Source: Paenibacillus senegalensis JC66 (lineage in GTDB: Bacteria; Bacillota; Bacilli; Paenibacillales; NBRC-103111). From it: a stretch of 64,000 bases of DNA. The stretch is taken from positions 10,183 through 74,182 of the forward strand of contig NZ_HE610959.1 in NCBI RefSeq assembly GCF_000285515.1, written 5' to 3'. The number at the start of each line of letters is the position of its first letter. Position 1 is the first letter of the stretch. This document shows, piece after piece, positions 34,123 to 43,162 of the stretch. The notes under the pieces were generated by a model, which was not told the DNA's origin, searched no databases, and saw only the letters and a list, made by a program, of their open reading frames with translations. Both the position numbers and the translations under genes were made by a program.

Positions 34123-37100
34123 TTACTCAACATTCACCCGCAGCTGGATGGTTCCGCTCAAGCCGCTCAAATCAATAGTCTCATCCTCGGAATCAAATGA
34201 AGTAAATGGCGCTCCATTAAGCTGCACACTGCTTATCCGCAGACCGCCAGGCACCCGTACTCTAAGCTTCAGCTCTTCAATCGGATCTCGGTCAGGCACT
34301 TCCAGCTCCACCATCACGTGTCCGGTATTAATATGCGAGCTTACGCTGTAGGAAACGGGGCCGAATAAGGTTGGAGCATTAGAGACCGAGTACTGTTTGC
34401 CATCCTCGAGCCAGTGTCTCGGTGTGGCGTAACCCAAATACAGCTGTTTGGGTACGCCGTTCCCGTCTTTTCCTTCCCGGACCATCATCAGTCTTAATGT
34501 TTTTAGAAACAGACTGTTATTGGCGTTATTCGGCGAACGATACATGGAACGATAATATTCATCGGGATAAACACCATAAGTATCGCCCTCGCCTGATATA
34601 AAGGTATTTCGGGTCATACCGTGCGCTAATTTTCCATAAAGGGAAAGCACCATGCGATCGGCTTCATCCAGATCAGACAGCAATTGCACATACGACAATG
34701 CATAGACATTGTCAGCACCCGGTGTTTTATATCCAGGGAGCCCGCCCGAGCGATAAGAGCCTACAGGCACGCCATAATAGTTAAAGCGAAGCAGCCCTAA
34801 CAAAATAGAACCGTAATTGTGCATATAAGTAAGCAGCTGCTGTTTTTCCTGGGGTGTAAACACGTCTGTTACAAATCCGTAGGGAGCTACCAGATTCCAG
34901 TAGCTTCCTATGCCCGTAGCGGTAACCGGATCATATACCGGTTCATTGCTCAGCAGCATCGTCTGTACGAAAAGCGCATCCCCGCTTAATTCCGTCTTGG
35001 ACTGATTGATGGCACTTCTTAAAGCTGCTTTCAAGGATTCTGCGGCAGGCCCATAAGCGGCACTGAGATCGGTTTTGCCCAGTTCTCCCCATATTCGTGC
35101 CAAATCTCTCATTCCTTCCCAGGCTACAGCCTGATGATGCAGGCCATACACATGTCCGGATATATCCCCTGAGTAGCGCTGCGGCTCAAGCAAGCCGTTG
35201 GGGTCCGTTTCCATCTGAGACTTCAAATCCGCAGCATATCCTGCATACCGGTTTTCATGAGCCAGCAAAATAGACGGGTCTTTAGTCAGCATATAGTAAT
35301 GGGCAGCGTGAGTCATTTTTTCACCCCACTCCCAATTCTCATACAGGTGCGGCCCGGGTCCTTTTGACTTAGGCAGCAAATTCAGCAGTGCCGCCTTGTA
35401 AATATCCGTATAGCCGAATAGCCCCATCGTGGTCGCCGAATCGCTGCTTTCCGGTTGATAAAAGGTTTCATACCCGTTCCCTACACTATAGCGCCACGTT
35501 AGTATCTGATTTTGGATAAGCAGGTTTTTCATCGCGTTCATCACTCTCGGTTCGGGTACGGAGAACGATGTCCCGTTGTCCAGCTTCCCGTCCCAATATA
35601 CCTTTAAAGCATCGCGTGCCGCCTGATGCCCAACCTCATCCACCTGCCGGGAAAGAGAAGGCGATGGTTTATTGAAACGGATCATGTATACAGAATGGTC
35701 GAGGCCGTCTGATAAGTCGAGCTCGAAAGAAAGCTCGGAGGAGGAGGGATCAAAGCTCCCGCCGCTGCTGAACATCATATACACATTAGAATTCGCAACC
35801 AAACGATTGCCATCAACCGATAATCCGCTATCATTCAAGCGTGCTTTTATGGTTGCGGAGGAAGTCTCTGCTCCGTTACGATTGGCTGTAATTTTAATCA
35901 TGCTGACTAAAGAAGTCGTTTCGGGTATTTTCACTGCAAACATTTCCTGATTGTAGCGAACACCTTGACGATCAATATACTCCGTCTGCAGAGCTGGCAA
36001 ATACCCCTGCCACAGCTCCGGCTCGCCAAGTCTTGCGATCACTTCTCCCATTCGTTCCGTTCCTTCAGCGCCAACGAAAAATAAGGTATTACGACCAGGT
36101 CTTGCTGTGACCGAATCGGAAAAAATTTGACTGCCATCTGCAACGGTCAATTCGTATGGCACTCCGCCGCCGCTCGTCTCAGCCAAGCCGAAAGGCAAGT
36201 AATATACGCCTGATACCGTTGAATCCGTTCCCATCATCATTAACGGAACGAGGAAATCCTTGACGTTATCATAGGTCGGGCCTTCGGGAAGAGCAAGCAC
36301 CTGCTCGCCCCAAAAGTCGGTCTTTGAAGCTAATGCCTGATTAACATTGTGGATATATTCGGCCGTTGGCTCCAGCTTGGGGTCTAATTCCGGATCCGGG
36401 CCGGTTGCTGGCTCGAACACCAATTCGAAAGCCATATCAAACTGGCTGGCACCGCGCTCAAAGAAGCCTTGAATTTCTGGAGTAGGATTAGTCTGCGCGA
36501 CAGCACCGGTCGTTGTCCCGGGAGCCCCGGAGCTCACCTTCAAATAATAAGTTGAATCCGGCGCAACTCTTACCGGCGTAGTAAAGTAAGCGGTTCTCTT
36601 GCCTGTCGGACCAGCAGGAATTGAAGCCGAACCGAGAACGGTACCATTCATGGAACCAGAACGAACTTCTACGAGCAAGGCGTCATCATTTGCTGTAGTC
36701 AGCCAGATAGAGGCTTCCCGAATACTGCGATCCAAAGTAGTAAACGAAGTTCCCGCATAAAAAGAGGAATGGACATGATTATAAGCCCTGCCTGTGCTTG
36801 GATAAGTCAGTCTCTGGACCAACGGAGTAAACAGCAATTCCATGGACATGTCCAGTTGACTTAAGGCATGGCCTCTGCCCCCGTTGTAATACCCTTGCAC
36901 CTCAGGGTCCTGAACTTGTTGATCCACTCTTCCCCTGGTACTCTCAGGGCTGGAAATTTTTAAATAATAGGTTTCGTCCGGGTTGACACGGATAGGTGTT
37001 TCCAAAGAGCCGGTAACTTTGCCAGTTTGCCCTTCAGCCAGCAGCACAGAACCGATTGTTGGTCCGGTTATGGAATCGGATTTGATTTCCGCCAGAATAG

Positions 37101-37353
37101 GGGCATCTGCAGCTTCCGTTAACCAGACGGAAATTTCGGTAATCCCTGAAGAAAGTGCAACAAAGGACTGGCCGCCATAATATTGCCCATAAATCGCATT
37201 ATAGTAGCTTCCTATACCGGGACGCGAATACAAGATGGGTTCCTCCTCCTGGTTTGAATCGGCATGTGCAGGCGTGAATCCTTGCGGAGTCATCAAAGTA
37301 AGCAACAGACAAATGCTCAAAAGCAAAGCAAGCGCTTTGGGCTTTCTTGACAT
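34123..37353 (-). CDS. Large secreted protein: two beta-sandwich repeats plus six-hairpin glycosidase-like region
   Basis: A 1076-residue exported protein. A signal peptide covers residues 1-31 (cleavage near AHA-DS). Two homologous modules of about 130 residues follow (40-176 and 183-314), with matching SVLLAEGQTGK / SASIPAGPTGK and DETYYLKISS / DSTYYLKVSS segments; each looks like a beta-sandwich attachment module. After a Pro/Glu linker, residues 335-1076 resemble secreted (alpha/alpha)6-barrel glycosidases, including YATPRHWLEDGKQ and a final beta domain with VRVPGGLRISSVQLNG. No catalytic residues can be named. Start ATG 37353 follows AAGGAGGG. Its place inside operon B suggests it releases the substrate taken up by the ABC importer. 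There is no LPXTG or SLH anchor. Confidence 0.75.
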   Translation of the reverse strand: MSRKPKALALLLSICLLLTLMTPQGFTPAHADSNQEEEPILYSRPGIGSYYNAIYGQYYGGQSFVALSSGITEISVWLTEAADAPILAEIKSDSITGPTIGSVLLAEGQTGKVTGSLETPIRVNPDETYYLKISSPESTRGRVDQQVQDPEVQGYYNGGRGHALSQLDMSMELLFTPLVQRLTYPSTGRAYNHVHSSFYAGTSFTTLDRSIREASIWLTTANDDALLVEVRSGSMNGTVLGSASIPAGPTGKRTAYFTTPVRVAPDSTYYLKVSSGAPGTTTGAVAQTNPTPEIQGFFERGASQFDMAFELVFEPATGPDPELDPKLEPTAEYIHNVNQALASKTDFWGEQVLALPEGPTYDNVKDFLVPLMMMGTDSTVSGVYYLPFGLAETSGGGVPYELTVADGSQIFSDSVTARPGRNTLFFVGAEGTERMGEVIARLGEPELWQGYLPALQTEYIDRQGVRYNQEMFAVKIPETTSLVSMIKITANRNGAETSSATIKARLNDSGLSVDGNRLVANSNVYMMFSSGGSFDPSSSELSFELDLSDGLDHSVYMIRFNKPSPSLSRQVDEVGHQAARDALKVYWDGKLDNGTSFSVPEPRVMNAMKNLLIQNQILTWRYSVGNGYETFYQPESSDSATTMGLFGYTDIYKAALLNLLPKSKGPGPHLYENWEWGEKMTHAAHYYMLTKDPSILLAHENRYAGYAADLKSQMETDPNGLLEPQRYSGDISGHVYGLHHQAVAWEGMRDLARIWGELGKTDLSAAYGPAAESLKAALRSAINQSKTELSGDALFVQTMLLSNEPVYDPVTATGIGSYWNLVAPYGFVTDVFTPQEKQQLLTYMHNYGSILLGLLRFNYYGVPVGSYRSGGLPGYKTPGADNVYALSYVQLLSDLDEADRMVLSLYGKLAHGMTRNTFISGEGDTYGVYPDEYYRSMYRSPNNANNSLFLKTLRLMMVREGKDGNGVPKQLYLGYATPRHWLEDGKQYSVSNAPTLFGPVSYSVSSHINTGHVMVELEVPDRDPIEELKLRVRVPGGLRISSVQLNGAPFTSFDSEDETIDLSGLSGTIQLRVNVE

Positions 37354-37471
37354 GGATATCCCTCCTTATAAATGGGGGTAAATCAACAACTTTTATCCGT
37401 TAAGCATAATTCCTGTTGTCGCAATTTCCTGCTGCCTTAGTCAGGATGTTCTTGATGGCGGTAAGCTCAGC

Positions 37472-38482
37472 TCATTCATGATCATTACTTTTGCGCAGAG
37501 ATTGATCTATTTGTTTGGTTAAGTATAGGCTGTTCCATCCCTCCTTTACACCGGGTATACAGGGCTTGCCAGCGGAGATCGAAGCTAGAAAGCTCTCTAA
37601 TTGGCTGCGAAAACAAACCGCTGCCATTTCCTCTTCCAGCTCCACTGTTTCTTTATGCGACTCGCTGACCAGCTGCACTGCTCCATTGAAGCGATCAAAC
37701 GAGGCATAGCCTTTAGGTCCAACAACTTCAAATTCACCCAATGGCAATTTGGGGAAGAACCAGCCAATTTCGATTTTAGCCATATCTCCATTGGCAAAAC
37801 GGATGATCGATACATCATAATTGCTGCTCGGAAATTCATCCCGCGTTCTTAAACCAAAAGAGTCCACCCGGGTAACTGTCGATTGGGTTAAAAAATAAAG
37901 GAAATCGGCTACATGAGCTCCATCATGCAAAGAAGGCGATCCGTGGGCCATCGTCTGAAAAATTCTCTTGTAATGCTCTGGATCACGGACCGGATTCCAC
38001 GGTTCTTCGAATATGCCCAGGCGGTAGAGCAAGGGAGAGCCTAATCTTCCGTCCTCGATCCAGCTTCGAAGCTTTTCCATTAAAGGGCCATGCCGATACG
38101 TCAAGCCAATTTGCAGCTGCTTGCCGGTTATCTTCTGGGTTTCTATGACTTCTTCCGCCGTTTCCAGATCAGTAGCCATCGGTTTTTCACAGAGAACATG
38201 CTTTCCCGCCTGAAGAGCTTCTTGGGTAATGATTGGAGTAACCCAAGGCGGAGTTGCGATAATGACAGCCTCGACAGTCGGATCGCTCAGGATTTCATGG
38301 AAATCCGTCGTCATCCTCACACCTCCGTATTGAGCTTCCAAGCTTCTGAGCCGTTCTGAATCCGCATCACACAAGGCCGCCAAAACCGCATTCGGATGAT
38401 TAACAATTGTAGGAATATGGCGGGTTACGGCTATATCGCCGCAGCCAATAACCGCTAACCGAATCGTCTTCCCGTTTTCCAT
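37472..38482 (-). CDS. Gfo/Idh/MocA-family oxidoreductase
   Basis: A 336-residue NAD(P)-dependent dehydrogenase. The Rossmann fold begins RLAVIGCGDIAVTRHIP, and the EKPMATDLETA motif with the conserved Lys is at about 95. The C-terminal part is the usual open sheet (HDGAHVADFL with the His/Asp region). Family members oxidise or reduce sugars, inositols and sugar lactones. The ATG is preceded by GGAGGGG. In operon B it follows a RidA gene by 9 bases. The substrate is not known, but a sugar derivative is likely. Confidence 0.92.
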   Translation of the reverse strand: MENGKTIRLAVIGCGDIAVTRHIPTIVNHPNAVLAALCDADSERLRSLEAQYGGVRMTTDFHEILSDPTVEAVIIATPPWVTPIITQEALQAGKHVLCEKPMATDLETAEEVIETQKITGKQLQIGLTYRHGPLMEKLRSWIEDGRLGSPLLYRLGIFEEPWNPVRDPEHYKRIFQTMAHGSPSLHDGAHVADFLYFLTQSTVTRVDSFGLRTRDEFPSSNYDVSIIRFANGDMAKIEIGWFFPKLPLGEFEVVGPKGYASFDRFNGAVQLVSESHKETVELEEEMAAVCFRSQLESFLASISAGKPCIPGVKEGWNSLYLTKQIDQSLRKSNDHE

Positions 38483-38491
38483 TTTCCCCTC

Positions 38492-38872
38492 CTACCCTTC
38501 TGCTGCAGCGATACATTGAATTTCAATTTTCATACCGTTAAGCTGACAACCTACCACTGTCCGCGCTGGATAGGGCTCACTGAAGTATTGGCCGTAGATG
38601 CTATTGACCGTCTCCCAATCGCCAATATCGCTCAAATAAACTGTTGAGCTCACCACTTGGTTCATGGAAAATCCGTTATCCTCCAACAGACTCCTAATAT
38701 TGAGCAAGGTTTGATGGGTTTGGCTGCTTATATCCTCGCCAACCAGCTGCTGATTCGCATCAAAAGGCCCCTGTCCTGAGAGGAATAACAGCTTTCCCTG
38801 CTGAATCATGGACGAATAGCAACCAAATGCCGGAGGGATGGCAGGAGAGCCGAGCGCTTGTTTACTCATCAT
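38492..38872 (-). CDS. RidA-family protein (operon B)
   Basis: A 126-residue YjgF/RidA protein of standard length. Segments LLFLSGQGPFD, QTHQTLLNIRSLLEDNG, the VSSTVYLSDIGDW strand, and YPARTVVGCQLNGMKIEIQCIA with the substrate-binding Arg are visible. The ATG follows GGGGGAG by 6-9 bases and overlaps the end of the U32-like gene, so translation is coupled. It may remove reactive enamine/imine intermediates or deaminate a pathway compound. A longer RidA paralog is at 18530. Confidence 0.92.
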   Translation of the reverse strand: MMSKQALGSPAIPPAFGCYSSMIQQGKLLFLSGQGPFDANQQLVGEDISSQTHQTLLNIRSLLEDNGFSMNQVVSSTVYLSDIGDWETVNSIYGQYFSEPYPARTVVGCQLNGMKIEIQCIAAAEG

Positions 38873-39815
38873 CAGATACTCCCCCTTTGGGAATCCCTGC
38901 TCCAGGAGCCGGTGACGATGACATAAGCAAATGTGGAGAGTAACGTTGAATCATATCCAGACCAAGTTTAGCTCTACGTACCTTTTCCCGGGTTAGGCGG
39001 ACAACCGTCTCCTCCAAATGCGTGCCGGCAGGATATACATTAGGTGCATTGCGCAACCCAAATTTAATATACACAGGCGCAGCAACCCGGATAATTTCAC
39101 ATAGCTCGTAGTAACGAACAAAACCTCCGAAATCGTCCGGTGATTCAATATACAGATCCAGAGGAATATCCACTGCCTGCCTTAACGCCGCTAAACGGGC
39201 CAGTGTCATGTCGGAAGGAAGATTGTACGTATCGGCGCCCAAATCCTGCATAATCCGCACGGATACCGGGTTACATGCTCCCATGGATACCGATACTTTA
39301 ACCACCAGATCGCTTGGCAGTTCCCCTGCCTTCTTCATTTCATTAATTGTCCAGAGAACGCCTTCATCAGCTACCAGAACACCGCGGATTCCCAATTGGC
39401 AAGCGCGTTTAACTTCTTCTACCGAATAGAGAAGCTGATCCATCCCCGCCGCTCTCAATCCAATGCTTTTTCCTCCTGCTGTAAACGATTGGGCCTGGAT
39501 ATCAAATGGCGCCCGCGGCCCCAGAAACAGGCTGACTTCAATCCCGTTTTGCCGGCCGATAGAGGCCATCTCCATAATCTCGGCATCCGTCAGTAACATA
39601 ATTCCACTGCCTTGGGATACCCGGTGAACGGTGATCTGGCGGCGTTCCATTTCCTCCACAACCGTCTGCAAAGCTTGCGGGCTTTCTACTGACGGGATTT
39701 CCACCCGGTAGTGGGCTCCATCGGAAAATCGTTTTGGGGAATCCGGTAATTGATGCAGATCCCCCTCCGGAAAACCTCGTCTGCCCAGAAAAGATTTGGT
39801 TAAGCTCATACTCAT
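38862..39815 (-). CDS. TIM-barrel protein, possibly peptidase U32-like
   Basis: A 317-residue protein I can only place tentatively. The middle has alternating strand/helix segments (RGVLVADEGVLWTI, VKVSVSMGACNPVSVRIMQDLGADTYNLPSDMT, IPLDLYIESPDDFGG) that look like a TIM barrel of the U32-peptidase/COG0826 type. The two Cys in GACNPV and YELCEI might be functional. Of several in-frame starts, ATG 39815 is chosen: GGGAG and GGAGCGAGG lie just upstream. It is coupled to the RidA gene downstream and sits in a run of creatininase- and amidohydrolase-type genes. The reaction is unknown. Confidence 0.6.
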   Translation of the reverse strand: MSMSLTKSFLGRRGFPEGDLHQLPDSPKRFSDGAHYRVEIPSVESPQALQTVVEEMERRQITVHRVSQGSGIMLLTDAEIMEMASIGRQNGIEVSLFLGPRAPFDIQAQSFTAGGKSIGLRAAGMDQLLYSVEEVKRACQLGIRGVLVADEGVLWTINEMKKAGELPSDLVVKVSVSMGACNPVSVRIMQDLGADTYNLPSDMTLARLAALRQAVDIPLDLYIESPDDFGGFVRYYELCEIIRVAAPVYIKFGLRNAPNVYPAGTHLEETVVRLTREKVRRAKLGLDMIQRYSPHLLMSSSPAPGAGIPKGGVSDDE

Positions 39816-39977
39816 CCTCGCTCCACTCCCTTGAGCCATTTTGTACAATTCGATTTCCTCTGCAAGCGGCAACTTTTTGTTTAAACTAATCACTAGCGAA
39901 TAAAGAAGCCCGCGTTAAAGATTCTTCTGTTGATAAACGCCCCGCTGGGATTTATGCAAAATGAAATGCTGGCTTTT

Positions 39978-40745
39978 CTACTTCCGCTTCAAGCTTATCA
40001 GTCGATCCGCAAAATCCAGCAAATTCTCCACAATCATTCGGTACCACTGCTCCCCTTTTTCTTTTGCAGCCAAGGAAGGCCGGCCATTTACCCCGGAAGA
40101 ACTAATTTCACAAAAATTATAGACTGCGGAAAATGACTCTCCTTGAAGCATATCTAATGACGAATGCAGACTATTAGGAGAAAAGCCGTCATCACGAATT
40201 AAATTCTTCCTTACACCATCCCCGTTCAAATACAGATATAAGGATGTCTCCAGCTCGCAAGCATGCCCCATTCCTCCCGGGCCGGACTCGCGAAGAGAAG
40301 CAATGGATTCCCTCGCAAGGCTCCAATATTCGCTTGCAGTCACTACCACTTCCGGAAATGCAAGTTTTAAATCCTGGAGCACAACAGCAAGGGGCGTTCG
40401 GTTGCCTCCATGTCCGTTTAGCAGCCAAATTTTGCTTGCTCCCATCCCAATATAAGACTCGCAAACCGCTTTCACCATTTCCACATAAGGTCTTAATGAA
40501 ATAGATAGCGTGGCCCCAAAAGATAAATGATGCGGCGAATGGCCTAACCAGATTGTGGGAGTAAGCACAATATGTTCTCTTCGCTGCCGTTCAACGGCCT
40601 GCGCCAATTCTCCGATGATCCGTGTATCCACATCCGTCGGCAGATGAGGCCCGTGCTGCTCCGTAGCCCCCAATGGAATAACGACGACCGCGTCTTGCCA
40701 ATCGTGCTCATTAAGTTCAGTCCAGGTCATCTCATGAATAATCAT
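39978..40745 (-). CDS. Creatininase-family metal hydrolase
   Basis: A 255-residue protein of the creatininase superfamily (creatinine amidohydrolase, MftE, FAPy deformylase). The metal motifs are intact: GATEQHGPHLPTDVD (Glu, His, Asp), LNGHGGN and HACELETS (Glu). It should hydrolyse a cyclic amide or C-N bond of a small molecule. It shares a 4-base overlap with the amidohydrolase upstream. The next gene, the U32-like protein, starts about 160 bases downstream; that gap (39816-39977) has no recognisable gene. The presence of an amide-type hydrolase suggests a nitrogen-containing substrate for operon B. Confidence 0.9.
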   Translation of the reverse strand: MIIHEMTWTELNEHDWQDAVVVIPLGATEQHGPHLPTDVDTRIIGELAQAVERQRREHIVLTPTIWLGHSPHHLSFGATLSISLRPYVEMVKAVCESYIGMGASKIWLLNGHGGNRTPLAVVLQDLKLAFPEVVVTASEYWSLARESIASLRESGPGGMGHACELETSLYLYLNGDGVRKNLIRDDGFSPNSLHSSLDMLQGESFSAVYNFCEISSSGVNGRPSLAAKEKGEQWYRMIVENLLDFADRLISLKRK

Positions 40746-41527
40746 GATGGTCCCTTTCCTTTAGCAGAATGAAAAGCAGGATGAAACCGGGTAATCAGCT
40801 TTAAGGCATTATGATACAAAATATCTTCCTTTACCCTATCGGAGACCGTGAGCATTTCCACCTGACGAATCCGATCTCTAGTATCTCTGGCAGTGGCCAA
40901 AGGATAGTCGGAGCCCCAGATGGTTCTCTCCCCGCCCAATGTTTGGGCGATCTCCAGCATACCGCTATATGGACAGGAACAGAGACAAAGCCAAATATTA
41001 TCGTATTTACGAGCAGCCAACAGAGATTCCCTCCAAAGATCATTCAGCCCGCTGTGCCCCATGACAACAGTCAGATCAGGATTGGCTCTGGCGACTTCCG
41101 CAATTTGGAACGGCTCTGTATACGGAGGAGTTCCGTCATGAAAGAAAAACAACGTTTTACGAAGATTAGCTTCTTCCGCAAGAGATTGAAAGTAATCTTC
41201 CAAAGGACTGAACGCTTGCAGCCAAGGATGGAACTTCATCCCTATCATCCCTGCGCTCTGCAGGCAGCGGTCCATCTCCTCAACCGCTTCTTTCGGCCGG
41301 CGGGGATGAACGGTTCCCATTCCGACAAACCTCTGGGGATAGGTTTGCACCAACTCCATAATGCGGTTGTTATCTTCCTTGTAGTCAAAGACAAGTCCGT
41401 CCAGAGGGAGCAGCAGCTGGCTGACAATTGAATTAGCCTCCATTTCTGAAATTACCTTATCCGCGTCATACTGCTTCTTAACGAACACTTCCCCGAGCGT
41501 ATAGTGGGTGTGGAAGTCGATAATCAT
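40742..41527 (-). CDS. Amidohydrolase_2-family hydrolase (operon B, third)
   Basis: A 261-residue TIM-barrel amidohydrolase. The N-terminus has IIDFHTHY with the HxH metal motif, the middle VVMGHSGLNDLW, and the end IWGSDYPLAT with the catalytic Asp. It differs clearly from the two longer paralogs at 14705 and 46623 and is more like its upstream neighbour at 41528, from which it may have arisen by tandem duplication. ATG directly follows the TAA of that gene. Function within the pathway is unknown: lactone or amide hydrolysis, or decarboxylation. Confidence 0.85.
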   Translation of the reverse strand: MIIDFHTHYTLGEVFVKKQYDADKVISEMEANSIVSQLLLPLDGLVFDYKEDNNRIMELVQTYPQRFVGMGTVHPRRPKEAVEEMDRCLQSAGMIGMKFHPWLQAFSPLEDYFQSLAEEANLRKTLFFFHDGTPPYTEPFQIAEVARANPDLTVVMGHSGLNDLWRESLLAARKYDNIWLCLCSCPYSGMLEIAQTLGGERTIWGSDYPLATARDTRDRIRQVEMLTVSDRVKEDILYHNALKLITRFHPAFHSAKGKGPS

Positions 41528-42265
41528 TTATCCAGCTCCTCTCTCCAGCAGCCTTAAAATATTTCCTGATGCGATCGCTTCCCGCTCCTCTTCCGAGATA
41601 TCCAGGTCTTTCAGCTTAGCCACCTCATTCTCTAACGACAGATAAGGAGTGTCAGAAGAAAACACTACCCGTTCACAGCCGACAAGATGAATGATTTGCT
41701 CTATTGATGACACCATGCTGTAAGCTGTATCGATATAAATGTTGGGAGAGTCGGTTATTGAGGGCACCGCGTCAATCCAGAAATCGGTCGAACCGAAATG
41801 TCCTTGAATAAAGAGCGCCTCCGGGAATAATCCGGCCACGTACTTTAATTGCAGAGGCATCGCAGCAACAGGAGTTCCTGTAGGTATATAAACAGGCATT
41901 TGCAAGCGCACGGCTTCCTCCAGCACGGGTATCACAATAGGATCGCTGATTTGGAAGCCCTGATATACCGGGTGAAGCTTTAAACCCGATGCCCCTAAGG
42001 CCCGGGCGCGCCTCAATTCTTCAAGCGCTTTGGTCCCGTACCAGGGATTAACCGTGCAGAAAGCAAGAAACCTTTCTGGATACCGCTTGACCAGCTCCAA
42101 TACGTGTCGATTGCCATCTTCGTTATAAACCGCAATCGCCTGATCCCACGGAACAAGGACTGCCTGATCCACACCCGAAGCATCCATCCTTTCCAATAAT
42201 AGCCCGGCGTCCAAACCGTTCATTAATCCGGAACCTACATGGCAATGTGCATCAATAATTTTCAT
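41528..42265 (-). CDS. Amidohydrolase_2-family hydrolase (operon B, second)
   Basis: A 245-residue barrel protein starting MKIIDAHCHVGSG (HxH motif), with FIQGHFGSTDFW in the middle and VVFSSDTPYLS near the end. The last motif has Ser in place of the usual Gly before SD but keeps the Asp. Start ATG 42265 follows AGGGGG; the longer frame to 42304 has no ribosome binding site. It is adjacent to a similar gene without any gap. Part of operon B after the ABC permeases. Confidence 0.85.
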   Translation of the reverse strand: MKIIDAHCHVGSGLMNGLDAGLLLERMDASGVDQAVLVPWDQAIAVYNEDGNRHVLELVKRYPERFLAFCTVNPWYGTKALEELRRARALGASGLKLHPVYQGFQISDPIVIPVLEEAVRLQMPVYIPTGTPVAAMPLQLKYVAGLFPEALFIQGHFGSTDFWIDAVPSITDSPNIYIDTAYSMVSSIEQIIHLVGCERVVFSSDTPYLSLENEVAKLKDLDISEEEREAIASGNILRLLERGAG

Positions 42266-42342
42266 TTTGTTTCCCCCTGAGCAGAAATAGGTAGATTCAA
42301 GCATCGTTCAAGGCGGTAACATAAGTTTCCCCGCAGACGATT

Positions 42343-43161
42343 TCAGCCTTTCACGGAACCGAATGTCATTCCTTCAATAAAGTATCTCTGGGAGAATAGG
42401 AATACGATAAAGATAGGAAGAATGGACATCATGCTGCCGGCTGTCAGCATCCCCCAATCGATTTGATACTGTCCCATGAGGGAAGATAATCCAACGGGAA
42501 GCACTCGTTTGCTGTCACTAATGGTATTGACCAACGGCCACAAAAAATCATTCCACCGCGTTACGTAAATGAGAATCCCCAGCATGACTAAGCCTGGCTT
42601 GCAAAGCGGTAAAATAATTTTCGCAAAGATGCCGAAAGTCCCCAAACCATCCATACGCGCCGCTTCCTCCAGCTCGTACGGAATATTCATAATGAACTGC
42701 CGCAGCATAAACACGCCTATCGGGCCGGCAATGGTAGGAAGCATAATCCCTGCGAGAGTGTCCATCAATCCCAGCTTTTGCGAGATCAAGAACAATGGCA
42801 TAACCGTAACCGCTACAGGAATCATCATCGTACTTAGCAAAATCATGAACAGGACATCGCTGCCGGGAAATGCTCTTCTTGCAAACAGATAAGCGGATAA
42901 AGCATCAAGCGGAAGTATAATGAGAGCAGCTGCAAAGGAGGTGATAAATGAATTTAGAATCCACTTCAAGAAAGAAGTGCCTTCCAACAATTGAATATAG
43001 TTGGCGAGCGACCAATCCTTGAAAAAAATAAACACTTCCGCAGAAAACAAGCTTGTAGTCGTCTTCATGGATGTATTCAATACGAATAGGTAAGGCAGGA
43101 CTACCAGAACGGACAGAATAAAAGTGAGGGTAATCCAGCTGTATCTGACGGTTCGGTCCAT
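42343..43161 (-). CDS. Sugar ABC transporter permease (MalG/AraQ type)
   Basis: A 272-residue permease with six membrane helices. The cytoplasmic EAA loop reads EEAARMDGLGTFGIFAKIILP, typical of carbohydrate ABC importers (CUT1). It begins one base after the other permease stop. It works with the permease at 43163 and the lipoprotein at 44047. No ATPase is encoded in the operon, as usual in Firmicutes where MsmX/MsmK-type ATPases are shared. Confidence 0.93.
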   Translation of the reverse strand: MDRTVRYSWITLTFILSVLVVLPYLFVLNTSMKTTTSLFSAEVFIFFKDWSLANYIQLLEGTSFLKWILNSFITSFAAALIILPLDALSAYLFARRAFPGSDVLFMILLSTMMIPVAVTVMPLFLISQKLGLMDTLAGIMLPTIAGPIGVFMLRQFIMNIPYELEEAARMDGLGTFGIFAKIILPLCKPGLVMLGILIYVTRWNDFLWPLVNTISDSKRVLPVGLSSLMGQYQIDWGMLTAGSMMSILPIFIVFLFSQRYFIEGMTFGSVKG

Positions 43162-43162
43162 T

